From contig NZ_MEJH01000005.1 of NCBI RefSeq assembly GCF_001953635.1, forward strand, positions 1-64,000: DNA of 64,000 nucleotides. Reading direction: 5' to 3'. Below are positions 8,651 to 17,598 of the stretch, one piece after another. The notes beneath the pieces were generated by a model. That model worked only from the letters and a program-made list of their open reading frames with translations. It searched no databases and had not been told where the DNA came from. Origin of the DNA: Alteromonas abrolhosensis (GTDB lineage Bacteria; Pseudomonadota; Gammaproteobacteria; Enterobacterales; Alteromonadaceae). A program made the position numbers and the translations under genes. Position 1 is the stretch's first letter, and every line of letters begins with the position of its first letter.

Positions 8651-10450
8651 ATGGAAGGTTATAAAGCTCCACAACGTGACGCCATGTTTGTAACACATGA
8701 GCTACTAAATTATCAAAATCACTATCAAAAGCTAGGTTTCGACGAAGCATCAGAAGACTTGGTGTCGGCGATTTTCGCTGAAGCTGCAAAGTTTTCAGAG
8801 AACGTACTGGCACCCATCAATGCATCAGGCGATGAAGAAGGGTGTAAGTGGGTTGATGGTGAAGTAACAACGCCTAAAGGTTTTAAAGAAGCTTATCAAA
8901 CGTATGTTGAGGGCGGATGGCCAGGAATGTCTCACCCTGAGGAATTTGGCGGTCAGGCATTACCATATTCATTGTCATCTATCATTGCTGAGTGGTTTTC
9001 AGGCGCAAACCATTCTTGGGCGATGTACCCAGGTCTAAGCCAGGGCTGTATGGCAACAATAAAAGCCCATGGCTCTGAATTGCTACAAAAAATGTTCCTT
9101 GAAAAACTGGTTAGCGGTGAGTGGACAGGTACTATGTGTTTGACCGAGGCACACTGCGGTTCAGACCTTGGCATGTTGAAATGTCGCGCGGAACCTCAAG
9201 AAGATGGTACCTACAGCTTAACAGGAACGAAGATTTTTATTTCGGCAGGTGAACACGACTTGTCTGAAAATATCGTACACATTGTGTTAGCTCGATTGCC
9301 AGATGCGCCAGAGGGTACCAAAGGTATTTCACTATTTGTTGTGCCTAAGTTTAACGTGTCTGAAGATGGCGAAAAGCTAGATAGAAACGCAGTAGGATGC
9401 GGAAGCATTGAACATAAAATGGGTATCAAAGCCAGCGCAACCTGCGTGATCAACTTCGATGGCGCAAAAGGTTATTTGATTGGGCCACCAAACCGCGGCC
9501 TAAATTGCATGTTTACGTTCATGAATACCGCACGTATTGGCACTGGTCTAGAAGGCTTGGCATCATCTGAAGCAGCATTCCAAGGTGCGCTTCGCTACGC
9601 AAAAGATCGCATTCAGTTCCGTTCATTAACAGGGCGTAAAAATCCTGATGGCCCAGCTGATCCTATTATTGTGCACCCTGATGTACGTCGTATGCTGTTA
9701 ACGCAGAAAGCGTTCGCGGAAGGCAACCGAGCGCTTGCCGCTTACTGTATGCAGTTAGTTGACGTTACTTTGTATGGTAGCGACGAGGCTGAGAAGCAAC
9801 TTGCGGATGCAAAACTTGCATTCTTAACGCCAATCGTGAAAGCCTTCTTAACTGAAACCGCGCAAGAAGCCACGAGTTACGGTATGCAGGTTTATGGCGG
9901 CCACGGCTTTATCAAAGAATGGGGCATGGAGCAGCTAGCTCGCGATACCCGTATCTGCACCATGTATGAAGGTACTACAGGTATTCAAGCCGTTGACCTA
10001 TTAGGTCGTAAAGTAATGGGCTCTAATGGCGAATTGCTTAATGTGTTTGTCCAAGAAGTGCGCGACTACTGTAATTCATTGCGCGACAACGCTCAGTTTA
10101 GTGCTTGGACTAACGCGCTAAACTCTCACCTTGACGAGTGGCAGCAGATCACTATGGACATCGGTAAGGCAGCAGCATCGAACCCAGATGAAATTGGTGC
10201 AGCGTCTGTCGATTACCTAATGTATTCAGGTTATGTCACCGTTGCTTACTTCTGGCTAAAAATGGCAGTGAAAGCACAAGAACAGCTTGATGCAGGTAGC
10301 ACCGAAACCGAGTTTTATAAGAGTAAAATCTTAACAACGGGCTTCTACTTTGACCGTTTGTTAACCCGTACTCGCTCACTGGTTTCGGCAATGCAATCAG
10401 GCGCAGACAACTTGATGTCTATGCCAGAGAGTATGTTCGCTATCGAGTAA
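8651..10450 (+). CDS. Acyl-CoA dehydrogenase with extended C-terminal domain
   Basis: The product of 599 residues is longer than the usual 380-400 because of a short N-terminal extension and a C-terminal helical domain after about residue 460. The core has CLTEAHCGSDLG (163-174), QVYGGHGFIKEWG (413-425) and the probable base Glu440 in MYEGTTGIQ. It introduces the first double bond into acyl-CoA using FAD. I use ATG 8651, with AGGT eight bases upstream, rather than the TTG at 8645. It is the third gene of the beta-oxidation cluster and is closed by a strong terminator, so the cluster appears self-contained. Chain-length preference is not deducible. Confidence 0.92.
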   Translation: MEGYKAPQRDAMFVTHELLNYQNHYQKLGFDEASEDLVSAIFAEAAKFSENVLAPINASGDEEGCKWVDGEVTTPKGFKEAYQTYVEGGWPGMSHPEEFGGQALPYSLSSIIAEWFSGANHSWAMYPGLSQGCMATIKAHGSELLQKMFLEKLVSGEWTGTMCLTEAHCGSDLGMLKCRAEPQEDGTYSLTGTKIFISAGEHDLSENIVHIVLARLPDAPEGTKGISLFVVPKFNVSEDGEKLDRNAVGCGSIEHKMGIKASATCVINFDGAKGYLIGPPNRGLNCMFTFMNTARIGTGLEGLASSEAAFQGALRYAKDRIQFRSLTGRKNPDGPADPIIVHPDVRRMLLTQKAFAEGNRALAAYCMQLVDVTLYGSDEAEKQLADAKLAFLTPIVKAFLTETAQEATSYGMQVYGGHGFIKEWGMEQLARDTRICTMYEGTTGIQAVDLLGRKVMGSNGELLNVFVQEVRDYCNSLRDNAQFSAWTNALNSHLDEWQQITMDIGKAAASNPDEIGAASVDYLMYSGYVTVAYFWLKMAVKAQEQLDAGSTETEFYKSKILTTGFYFDRLLTRTRSLVSAMQSGADNLMSMPESMFAIE

Positions 10451-10495
10451 CGACATAAAAGTAATACACGTGCGTTACTAAAAGACGTACGAAAG

Positions 10496-10570
10496 GCCGA
10501 GCAAATAATGTAGCCGAGAAAATGATTTAACCAAATAATCATTGGATACGTTATTTTGCTCGGCTTTTTT
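10496..10570 (+). terminator. Terminator of the beta-oxidation cluster
   Basis: GCCGAGCAAA near 10496 pairs with TTTTGCTCGGC ending at 10564, extended by further AT pairs, and is followed by TTTTTT. The loop is large (about 40 bases) and contains a second GCCGAG. Confidence 0.75.
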
Positions 10571-10724
10571 GTTTCTTAAAAAAACATAGAGGAAGCGAGC
10601 ACAGTAATTGTTTCAAAGTACGCGAATGTTGAGGGGGCTCACATTCAATATTTAATCCGAACGCGTCGCATTGGTTACACCGGGAAAAGCCTGAATGGGT
10701 ACAAAAAGAAGCGATAAATTTTAC

Positions 10725-10828
10725 AGGGGCCTAGAAAGGGGTGAGGCCCCTAAAAGGGGCCTCCAGTGCGGCATCCTGCCGCTACCATGTTGAATCGTTA
10801 CATCACATGGTGTGACTATATCTTCTTA
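10725..10828 (-). promoter_or_regulatory. Structured 3' UTR of small-protein paralogue 1 (anti-start element)
   Basis: Read on the minus strand after the stop codon, the UTR has TCACA, then ACCATGTGA (10803-10811 on the plus strand), then TTCAACATGGT (10784-10794). It then has the stem GCGGCA-GGA-TGCCGC (10768-10782) and a GC-rich region. In that region AGGGGCCTC (10743-10751) can pair either with GAGGCCCCT (10755-10763) or with AGGCCCCT (10725-10732). TTCAACATGGT is the exact complement of the start region of its own gene (11220-11230). Upstream of it TAACGA also matches, with a two-base bulge. Paralogues 2 and 3 carry the same layout. Confidence 0.6.
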
Positions 10829-11227
10829 TTAAATTCTGCCGTTAAGCTCTGCTGAGATTGGTGAGCTCTGTAGACCTTGCTCTGCAATCCACGCTTGAAG
10901 TGTTTTGCCGTCTGATTCAGGTTCTGCTAGGTCTTTGCTTGGCATTTTCTTAACTAACAGCGTACCTACTTCAACTGCATTGTTAGTAATAGCAGTACGG
11001 ATTAGGCTTTGACCGTTACAAGAAATACCAGAGTAGTAATCGCGAAGCTTAAGCTTGTAGTCTGATTGAACGCTACGCATTTTCTTGCGAAGTTCGCCTT
11101 TGTCATCGGCTTGAACGATAGTGCAAATATTTGCTAGTGCTTCGTTAATGTCGTTAGCTTGTGCTGCGTTAGAAAAAGCTAAAGTAGATGCTGCAATTAC
11201 TAGAGAAGTTTTAACGATTTTCAACAT
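10829..11227 (-). CDS. Small secreted protein, DUF3718-like, paralogue 1
   Basis: This 132-residue protein has a Sec signal peptide (MLKIVKTSLVIAASTLAFSN, probable cleavage after AQA). The mature domain has CTIVQADDKGELRKKMR, two cysteines (ICTI and ISCNGQSL) and a C-terminal LQAWIAEQGL. I think it resembles the DUF3718 family, whose function is unknown; that assignment is from memory and moderate. It is about 85 percent identical by eye to the tandem neighbour at 11525 and clearly related to the copy at 17743. The periplasmic disulfide-bonded location is inferred. AAGGAA lies just before TTTAACCATG, a leader shared by all three copies. Confidence 0.85.
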   Translation of the reverse strand: MLKIVKTSLVIAASTLAFSNAAQANDINEALANICTIVQADDKGELRKKMRSVQSDYKLKLRDYYSGISCNGQSLIRTAITNNAVEVGTLLVKKMPSKDLAEPESDGKTLQAWIAEQGLQSSPISAELNGRI

Positions 11228-11436
11228 GGTTAAATTCCTTCGGTCGTTGTTATTAAGATTATGTTTGTTCGTTGAGATGCATTAAACCTGAATCTAACTG
11301 ATTGAAAAACATGCTGTAAAATAACATGGTATGCCAAATTATACTTATTGGCAGCCATATGGCTGAGAATGCCAGGTATGTGTGTTTGTGAGGGGGCATT
11401 TACAGAATGGTAGAACGGCAAAAGTACAACGGAAAT

Positions 11437-11524
11437 AAAAAAGGCCCCGTAGCAGTGGGGCCTTTCAGCGCAGCATTTGCTGCAACCATGTTGAATCGAC
11501 TCACATGGTAATGTGAAATAGTGC
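11437..11524 (-). promoter_or_regulatory. Structured 3' UTR of paralogue 2 (anti-start element) with terminator
   Basis: On the minus strand the elements are TTCACAT (11511-11517 on plus), ACCATGTGA (11501-11509) and TTCAACATGGTT (11484-11495). Next come the stem GCAGCA-AA-TGCTGC (11470-11483) and a terminator: AAAGGCCCC, an eight-base loop, and GGGGCCTTTTTT (11437-11466). TTCAACATGGTT is fully complementary to the gene's start region at 11916-11927. The sequence and spacing of the elements match paralogues 1 and 3. Confidence 0.65.
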
Positions 11525-11923
11525 TTAAATCCTGTCGTTAAGCTCAGCTGAAATTGGAGAGCTTTGTAAGCCTTGCTCTGCAATCCACGCTTGTAGTGTT
11601 TTGCCGTCAGCTTCTGGCTCAGAAAGATCTTTACTTGGCATTTTCTTTACAAGCAGTGTGCCTACTTCAACCGCGTTGTTGGTCAATGCTGTACGAATAA
11701 GGCTTTGACCACCACATGTTACGCCAGAGTAATAATCGCGTAGTTTTAGTTTAAAGTCAGACTGTACGCGACGCATTTTTTTACGTAGCTCACCTTTGTC
11801 ATCTGCCTGAACAATAGTGCAGATGTTTGCTAGGGCTTCATTTACATCATTTGCTTGTGCTGCATTTGAAAAAGCTAAGGTTGAAGCTGCGATGACTAGA
11901 GAAGTTTTAACGATTTTCAACAT
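11525..11923 (-). CDS. Small secreted protein, DUF3718-like, paralogue 2
   Basis: This 132-residue tandem copy of the protein at 10829 has the same signal peptide and the same mature layout. Most changes are conservative (CGGQSL for CNGQSL, NDRI for NGRI at the end). The two genes are about 300 bases apart on the same strand. A terminator sits between them (11437-11466), so each is probably an independent transcription unit and not one operon. The leader contains CGAACAAAC about 45 bases before ATG, as in the other two copies, and a GGAAATTTAACC ribosome-binding region. The function is unknown. Confidence 0.85.
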   Translation of the reverse strand: MLKIVKTSLVIAASTLAFSNAAQANDVNEALANICTIVQADDKGELRKKMRRVQSDFKLKLRDYYSGVTCGGQSLIRTALTNNAVEVGTLLVKKMPSKDLSEPEADGKTLQAWIAEQGLQSSPISAELNDRI

Positions 11924-12254
11924 GGTTAAATTTCCTTCGTTGTTAGTTTAATTAATCAGTTCGTTTGTTCGGGATTAATTAAAAAACAACCAAGTCGATT
12001 AAAAAACATTCATTCAAATAACAAGGTATATCAAACAATACGTTATACTAAAGGTGTAAGAGAGATGAAACTCGCTGTAGCCTTTAGTAGTAAAGGGATG
12101 GAGCATACAGTAATGCATCGAGTGGCTAGATCAATAAATCGTCAAATAAAGCATAAAAAAACAGCGGAAAAACTGTTTTTTTAGCTTTTATTGAAGTTAC
12201 TGCGTATGAAAAGTGCGCTAATTTGAGAATCGTTTAACAAGAATAAAAACGAAA
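11924..12254. other. Intergenic region upstream of paralogue 2
   Basis: This 331-base AT-rich region holds the leader and presumed promoter of paralogue 2, transcribed leftward. Its right part contains the terminator of the SorC-type regulator gene (12155-12182). I see no further gene. Confidence 0.5.
12155..12182 (-). terminator. Terminator of the SorC-regulator unit (bidirectional shape)
   Basis: AAAAAAACAG and CTGTTTTTTT flank an eight-base loop. On the minus strand it ends in a T-run, about 70 bases after the regulator stop codon. Confidence 0.7.
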
Positions 12255-13211
12255 TTATGGAAGAACTAATGCCGCTGCTGTGCGCTCTGTTGTAATTAAA
12301 CCATTTAGGAACTTCGAGCGAAGGGCTCCCCTTATTGCTTTCAATTTATTGTCACCCGATGCAACACCTATAACCGGCCTCTCAGGCGTTGCCTTTAACT
12401 TAAAACTGGTCACTCTCTCATTAATATCGCAGTTAATAAGAGCGCCTTCTTCATTAAATATCCAACTTATGATCTCGCCGCTTGCTCCAGACTCTGCAAG
12501 TGTCGCTAAATCATCGTCGCCGATGAACCCATCCTTATATAGCGGAGATACGCTGCCTAAATTGCCGATACCTACAAAGCTGATGTCAGCTTGTTCTGCA
12601 AGCGCGTGAATACGGGAAATGTGCTTTTGCCCTTGCCATATTTCCCTTTCTGATTGGCTTGAAGCAATAACAGGTGTTGGCATAGGGTAGTGTTGTGCCT
12701 TAACTCTGTCGGCTACGTGTACCGCAACGTCGTAGCGCGTGGCTTCGCCATTTTCAGCAATGTTACCAACAAGAGAAACAATTTTATGTTGAGGACAGTG
12801 CAGCATCGACAGTTCATCTGCGCACGCACGAAGTACGCGACCTGTGCCAAAAGCTATCGTTTTGGGGACGTCGGATTTTAACGCTCTTTCTATTGCTGCT
12901 GCACCCGCCTGGCCAAGCCCTCGAGTGGTATTGGGGTCATCATCTACGTTAGGAACAACATCGCAATATGTTAATCCAAATTTTTCTTGGAGCCGTTGTG
13001 CTAATTCCATACATCTAGCGATTGGGTGCTCTAAACGTACTTTTACAAGACCTTCTGACATAGATAACGCTACCAAGCGCTGTGCGCTCTGGCGCGACGT
13101 TTTAAGTGTTTTAGCTATTTCATCTTGCGTTTTCCCGCCAACATAGTACATCCATCCTGCTCTGGCGGCTTCGTCAAGTTTATTGAGTTCGTTCTGCGCT
13201 TTCTTACTCAT
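12255..13211 (-). CDS. SorC/DeoR-type sugar-responsive transcriptional regulator
   Basis: From the start used here (MSKKAQNELNKL) the protein has 318 residues. An N-terminal winged helix-turn-helix (GKTQDEIAKTLKTSRQSAQRLVALSMSEGLVKV) is followed by the SorC sugar-binding domain (CDVVPN, FGTGRVLRA, GIGN, GEIISWIFN, VIGVASGDNKLKAIRGAL). Such proteins bind a sugar phosphate or polyol phosphate and control nearby catabolic genes. I chose ATG 13211 over a start 18 codons upstream because it overlaps the stop of the HAD gene as ATGA, a translational-coupling arrangement. It most likely controls the divergent permease and mannitol dehydrogenase genes. Confidence 0.88.
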   Translation of the reverse strand: MSKKAQNELNKLDEAARAGWMYYVGGKTQDEIAKTLKTSRQSAQRLVALSMSEGLVKVRLEHPIARCMELAQRLQEKFGLTYCDVVPNVDDDPNTTRGLGQAGAAAIERALKSDVPKTIAFGTGRVLRACADELSMLHCPQHKIVSLVGNIAENGEATRYDVAVHVADRVKAQHYPMPTPVIASSQSEREIWQGQKHISRIHALAEQADISFVGIGNLGSVSPLYKDGFIGDDDLATLAESGASGEIISWIFNEEGALINCDINERVTSFKLKATPERPVIGVASGDNKLKAIRGALRSKFLNGLITTERTAAALVLP

Positions 13212-13879
13212 TTTATATTTCTCACGTCGAATATGTTGGGCCAGTAACCGTAAAGCTCGTCCCATGTTTTTATAGTGTGATCAGATGATGTGTTACCACT
13301 GTGTAAGTGTGCGCCACCTGTATAATGTAAATAGTGCATACCCGCACTTTTAGCGGCGGAAATTCCTGGCTGAGAGTCTTCGATAACTAAGCAATTTGCC
13401 GGATCAACGCCCAGGGAGTTTGCAGCGTATAAAAATAAATCGGGCGCTGGCTTTCCTCGTTTTACTAATGAGCGTGTATAAACTCGGCCTTCAAAAAAAT
13501 CATGAAGTCCTGTACGGTTTAGCGCCTTTGCCGTTCTTTCTGGGGAACTGCTGGTCGCGATGCAAAAAGGTATTGTTAGCGCTGAAAGCACAGACTCGAT
13601 TCCAGGTGTTTGCTGAAGAAAGTGCTCGAAGTTTTTGAACAGTAATGTATAGAAGTCTTCTTTCATAGCAGTAGTAAGAGTAAGCATGAAATCTTCTTTT
13701 AACTTAAACTGAACATGTTCCATGCTTTTTCCAAGGAAGTGTTCAATAAAATAGTCCTTTGATAGGGTAATGTTGTAACGAGACAAAATGGTTTGCCACG
13801 TCTCCATCGACAATACTTCGCTATCGATAAGTACGCCATCGCAATCAAAAATTACTAAATCAACGGTCTTTATTTGCAA
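13208..13879 (-). CDS. HAD-superfamily sugar/polyol phosphatase (beta-phosphoglucomutase-like)
   Basis: This 223-residue HAD hydrolase has motif I DCDGVLIDSE (nucleophile in FDCDGV), motif II Ser in CIATSSSPE, a motif III lysine in KRGKPAPDLFL, and motif IV in VIEDSQPGISAAKSAG. Helical cap residues between motifs I and II fit the sugar-phosphatase/beta-phosphoglucomutase group. It is first in a two-gene unit; its TGA overlaps the regulator's ATG. In this polyol locus it could dephosphorylate a polyol or sugar phosphate, or remove a phosphorylated inducer. The actual substrate is unknown. Confidence 0.87.
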   Translation of the reverse strand: MQIKTVDLVIFDCDGVLIDSEVLSMETWQTILSRYNITLSKDYFIEHFLGKSMEHVQFKLKEDFMLTLTTAMKEDFYTLLFKNFEHFLQQTPGIESVLSALTIPFCIATSSSPERTAKALNRTGLHDFFEGRVYTRSLVKRGKPAPDLFLYAANSLGVDPANCLVIEDSQPGISAAKSAGMHYLHYTGGAHLHSGNTSSDHTIKTWDELYGYWPNIFDVRNIK

Positions 13880-14329
13880 GAATCACCTTTCCTTAATTTC
13901 TGTTTTTCACACACTCGCTTTTGTTAGACGACTATTAGACCATCAAAGAATATATCTAAACAGATTGAACATTTGCCTAAGTGTAAGGTAATTGGTGTTA
14001 ATTATTCTACCTAAACGCACCTTTCTCCAGTGCTATGTTCAATATCCCTTCGAATATCTAGCAATTTACATACTCTCGGGAATGTATTTTTTCTATTTTA
14101 GAAACAATTATTTAAATTCTTATAGACGTTTGTGTTTCTTGTTTTAGCACAGTTTTTAAAGTGTTAATGAAGTGGCAATGCGCCAACTTATTTTGTTAAT
14201 GGCTGTTTACAAGAATCAGGGGCTGTGTAAATATTCACGCATAAATGAGATAAATCCCAGGTTGTGAGCAAATGCTCTAAATGGCATTTTAGCGCAAAGG
14301 GAAAACCACCTACAACACGAGATCTGAAG
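13880..14329. promoter_or_regulatory. Divergent control region of the polyol locus
   Basis: These 450 bases separate the leftward HAD-regulator unit from the rightward permease-dehydrogenase unit, so both promoters should be here. Candidate operator sequences are the separated inverted repeat ATTGAACAT (13964-13972) / ATGTTCAAT (14035-14043), a direct repeat TTAGAC at 13924 and 13935, and an imperfect palindrome TGCTCTAAATG/CATTTTAGCGCA at 14273-14296, close to the permease start. I cannot decide which is used by the SorC-type regulator. Confidence 0.4.
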
Positions 14330-16048
14330 ATGAAGTCGACGTCTAGTGATATTGATATTTCGCAAATTAGTGACGAGCAACTCCCTGTCGCTAAACATAA
14401 ATTGAAAGGCTGGAAGCATTTCATGGGTTTGTATGCTGGCGAACATGTCGCCGCAACAGAGTTTGTATTTGGGGCCACTTTCGTTGCACTTGGCGCCACC
14501 ATGATGGATATCTTGTTGGGGTTGCTTATTGGTAATTTACTTGCCGTACTAAGTTGGACTCTCATTACCACACCTATTGCTGTGGAAACCAGATTGAGCC
14601 TTTACTCTTACCTGCAAAAAATTGCGGGAGATTCAATGACCAAGCTCTACAACTGGGCAAATGTGGTGATATTCACTGTTATATCGGCAGCAATGATCAC
14701 CGTGTCTGCCACCGCCGTGCGTTTTGCCCTTAATATTCCTGCCCAGTTGAACTGGTATCCTACAAATTTAGCTTTTGTCGCTGTGGTTCTTGCAGTTGGC
14801 GTTATCGTTGTTTTCGTCGCTATGTATGGTTTCAATGCCGTATCAGACTTCTCCCGTATTTGCGCTCCTTGGCTTTTCACCATGTTTATTTGTGGCCCTC
14901 TAGTGTTAATGCCAGCACTCGCAGAATCTGTAATTGGGCAGACTTTTATCTCATCGTGGAGCGACTTTGTACATATTGGTAGCACATCGGTATGGACGGG
15001 GCTGACTCAAAACGGAGAGCCAGGGATCGGATTACTAGAAGTTATTGGCTTTTCCTGGGCGGCCAATACTATTACACACTTTGGTTTAATTGATATGGCA
15101 TTGCTTCGTTTTGCTAAGCGCAAACGTTATGGACTGTGTACGTCTGCAGGCATGCTATTTGGGCATTACATTGCGTGGATTTCAGCTGGCATTATGGGCG
15201 CGGGGACTGCGGTCATAGTGCAGAAATCAATTGTGGAATTAGACCCAGGTGATGTTGCCTTTCATGCTCTGGGGTTATCGGGCCTTGTCATCGTTATTGT
15301 TGCTGGCTGGACTACAGCAAATGCTAACCTTTATCGAGCTGGTCTTGCTGCCCAAGCTATTTTTAAAGATAAATCTCGCCATAAAACTACCGCCATAGTC
15401 GGCATGGTAACCGTGGCTATTGCTTGTTTTCCCTTTGTATTTACTAAGCTACTTCCTCTTCTTACTTATGCCGGGTTGCTGGTGGTGCCAGTTGGAGCGA
15501 TTGTATTTGCAGAACATACTATTTTTCCTCGTATTGGCTATACACGATATTGGGCTCATTACCAGAGCTTAACGCATAGCACACCAGCCGTAGCGAGTTG
15601 GGGCGTAGGTCTTGCTTTTGGATTCGGGCTTAATGCGTTGAATGTTATGTCATTCTATTATGTTTTCATCCCCACGTGGTTTTTCACCATTGCTGTCTAC
15701 ACAGGGCTAGCCGCTAAATATGGCGCAAAGCGTGAATATCCAGAGCAGGTAGCGCAAGTAAGCGCATTCGATCAGCGAGTAGAAGCACATCAGCAAGCCG
15801 AAGCCGCTAAAACAAAGGAAGATGTAAAGGACAGCCGTGCTTCTTCTACGCTACTACGCATCGTATCTGTAGCGAGTCTGGTTGTTTCTATCGCATTGGC
15901 TTTCAACACGTTTTCTCTTAGTGACACGCTGAGCGCCTACGAGTCTAATCGAGACCTTTTCTTTAACGTCGGGTTTGCGTGCACGGTTATTTATTTCGTT
16001 ACTGCATATTGGGCGATGCGTCGTCATAAAGCATTTCAAAACACATAA
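14330..16048 (+). CDS. NCS1-type permease (nucleobase:cation symporter fold) in a polyol locus
   Basis: From ATG 14330 the protein has 572 residues and about 12 hydrophobic segments, then a hydrophilic loop near 490-520 and two more helices. Early GEHVAATEFVFGATFVALGA, the long hydrophobic helices and DFSRICAPW resemble cytosine/purine permeases of the NCS1 family. It is followed seven bases later by mannitol dehydrogenase and is divergent from a SorC regulator and HAD phosphatase. Import of a polyol is therefore more likely than import of a nucleobase, but this is context inference. The GTG 22 codons upstream lacks a clear SD. The last two helices look like an addition to the usual core. Confidence 0.78.
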   Translation: MKSTSSDIDISQISDEQLPVAKHKLKGWKHFMGLYAGEHVAATEFVFGATFVALGATMMDILLGLLIGNLLAVLSWTLITTPIAVETRLSLYSYLQKIAGDSMTKLYNWANVVIFTVISAAMITVSATAVRFALNIPAQLNWYPTNLAFVAVVLAVGVIVVFVAMYGFNAVSDFSRICAPWLFTMFICGPLVLMPALAESVIGQTFISSWSDFVHIGSTSVWTGLTQNGEPGIGLLEVIGFSWAANTITHFGLIDMALLRFAKRKRYGLCTSAGMLFGHYIAWISAGIMGAGTAVIVQKSIVELDPGDVAFHALGLSGLVIVIVAGWTTANANLYRAGLAAQAIFKDKSRHKTTAIVGMVTVAIACFPFVFTKLLPLLTYAGLLVVPVGAIVFAEHTIFPRIGYTRYWAHYQSLTHSTPAVASWGVGLAFGFGLNALNVMSFYYVFIPTWFFTIAVYTGLAAKYGAKREYPEQVAQVSAFDQRVEAHQQAEAAKTKEDVKDSRASSTLLRIVSVASLVVSIALAFNTFSLSDTLSAYESNRDLFFNVGFACTVIYFVTAYWAMRRHKAFQNT

Positions 16049-16055
16049 GGTTTTT

Positions 16056-17573
16056 ATGAAAACTCAAACACCTATCTTATTGAATAGAGCTAATCTGGCG
16101 AAAATGCCGGCAGATTTTAAGCGGCCTTCTTATAACGTAGAAAATGTTAAAACTGGTATTGTTCACATTGGAGTGGGAGGGTTTCACCGCGCGCACGAAG
16201 CTATGTATGTAGACAGACTCATGGCGAAAACCGGGGATTTGTCCTGGGGAATTTGCGGTGTAGGCCTTCGTGAAAATGACCGGGCCATGAAAAAAGTGCT
16301 CGACGAACAAGATAACCTGTATACCCTGATTGAAAAGTATAAAGATGGTACCCGCAAAGCATCGGTCATCGGTGCTATGACAGGTTTTCTTATGGCGCAG
16401 GATAACCCTCAGGCGGTTATTGATAAGATGGCTGAACCCGAGGTACACATCGTTTCGTTAACCATTACTGAAGGTGGATATAATTTCGACGCGTCTACAG
16501 GGGAATTTATCGCCGCTAACCCAGACGTTATCCATGATATTGAAAACCCGAGAAGCCCTAAATTAGTTTTTGGTTATCTTGTTGCTGCGCTTAAAAAACG
16601 CAAGGAAAATCAGATTAAGCCTTTTACCGTTATGTCATGTGACAACATTCAACACAACGGACAAGTGCTGAAGAAAATGCTGCTTTCTTTCATAGAGTTA
16701 TTCGACACCGCATTAGCTGACTGGGTAAACGAAAACGTAAGTTTCCCAAACTCGATGGTAGATAGAATAACGCCTGCGACGACAGAAGAAGACATCACAA
16801 CGTTAAAATCAAAAGGCGTGGAAGATGGCTGGCCCGTAGTCTGTGAGCCTTTCGAACAGTGGGTTATCGAAGACAGTTTTTGCAATGAAAAACCAAAGTT
16901 TAACCTTGTTGGCGCACAATTTGTGGATGATGTAGCACCTTACGAGAAACTAAAACTTCGCATGCTCAATGCGGGTCACTCTGTACTTGGCCTGGTAGGT
17001 TCGGTAGCTGGACTCGACACAATTCATGAGAGCGTTGATGTAATGCAGCTTAAGCGTTTGCTTTCCGTTTTTATGGAGAAGGAAGTGATGCCAACGCTGG
17101 ATATGGTAGAGGGAATAGATGTTTTTGAGTACAGAGATACATTAATTTCTCGTTTCTCCAACCCGTTTATAAAAGACACGCTCGCGCGAATTTGTCTTGA
17201 AAGCTCGGCAAAATTACCTGTGTTTTTGCTACCAACTGTACGAGATAATTTGGCGAGCGGCAGGAATGTTAGTATAAGTGCTCTAGTTATTGCATGCTGG
17301 GCTTACTATTCCGATAAACACTCTTCCCAAGATGGGAAACCACTTGAAGTCAATGATGTGATAGCCGAGACGCTACACGGTGCGGCGGTCGATAACCACC
17401 TTGATAGTCTCAGCTTCTTAAAACTAGAAGCGGTATTTGGTTCGCTGGTAAACCAAAACCAGTTTACTGTTTGTTATAAAGCGTATGTTGAGCGTCTGTA
17501 TCAGGGTGAACCGGTATTATTGATTTGTGAAGAGGTAGCAAACAACGTACTTGAACTCGCCAAAGCTTGTTAA
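16056..17573 (+). CDS. Mannitol/polyol 2-dehydrogenase (long-chain MDR-type mannitol dehydrogenase family)
   Basis: The 505-residue protein matches the length of long-chain mannitol dehydrogenases, which oxidise D-mannitol or related polyols to ketoses with NAD. It shows the NAD-binding start IVHIGVGGFHRAHEA, the SCDNIQHNG motif, SMVDRITPATT, and the active-site region KLRMLNAGHSVLG, with the catalytic Lys and the Asn/His pair. AAGG precedes ATG 16056 by five bases, and the gene follows the permease closely, so the two form one unit. Mannitol, arabitol or sorbitol are all possible substrates. I leave the gene symbol empty for that reason. Confidence 0.92.
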   Translation: MKTQTPILLNRANLAKMPADFKRPSYNVENVKTGIVHIGVGGFHRAHEAMYVDRLMAKTGDLSWGICGVGLRENDRAMKKVLDEQDNLYTLIEKYKDGTRKASVIGAMTGFLMAQDNPQAVIDKMAEPEVHIVSLTITEGGYNFDASTGEFIAANPDVIHDIENPRSPKLVFGYLVAALKKRKENQIKPFTVMSCDNIQHNGQVLKKMLLSFIELFDTALADWVNENVSFPNSMVDRITPATTEEDITTLKSKGVEDGWPVVCEPFEQWVIEDSFCNEKPKFNLVGAQFVDDVAPYEKLKLRMLNAGHSVLGLVGSVAGLDTIHESVDVMQLKRLLSVFMEKEVMPTLDMVEGIDVFEYRDTLISRFSNPFIKDTLARICLESSAKLPVFLLPTVRDNLASGRNVSISALVIACWAYYSDKHSSQDGKPLEVNDVIAETLHGAAVDNHLDSLSFLKLEAVFGSLVNQNQFTVCYKAYVERLYQGEPVLLICEEVANNVLELAKAC

Positions 17574-17598
17574 GTCGCGTCGTTAATCACTGTGGGTG

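Noticed and set aside
11230-11583. 117-codon minus-strand frame between the tandem small-protein genes
   Set aside because: It runs across the terminator and 3' UTR of paralogue 2 and the leader of paralogue 1, and its composition is not protein-like.
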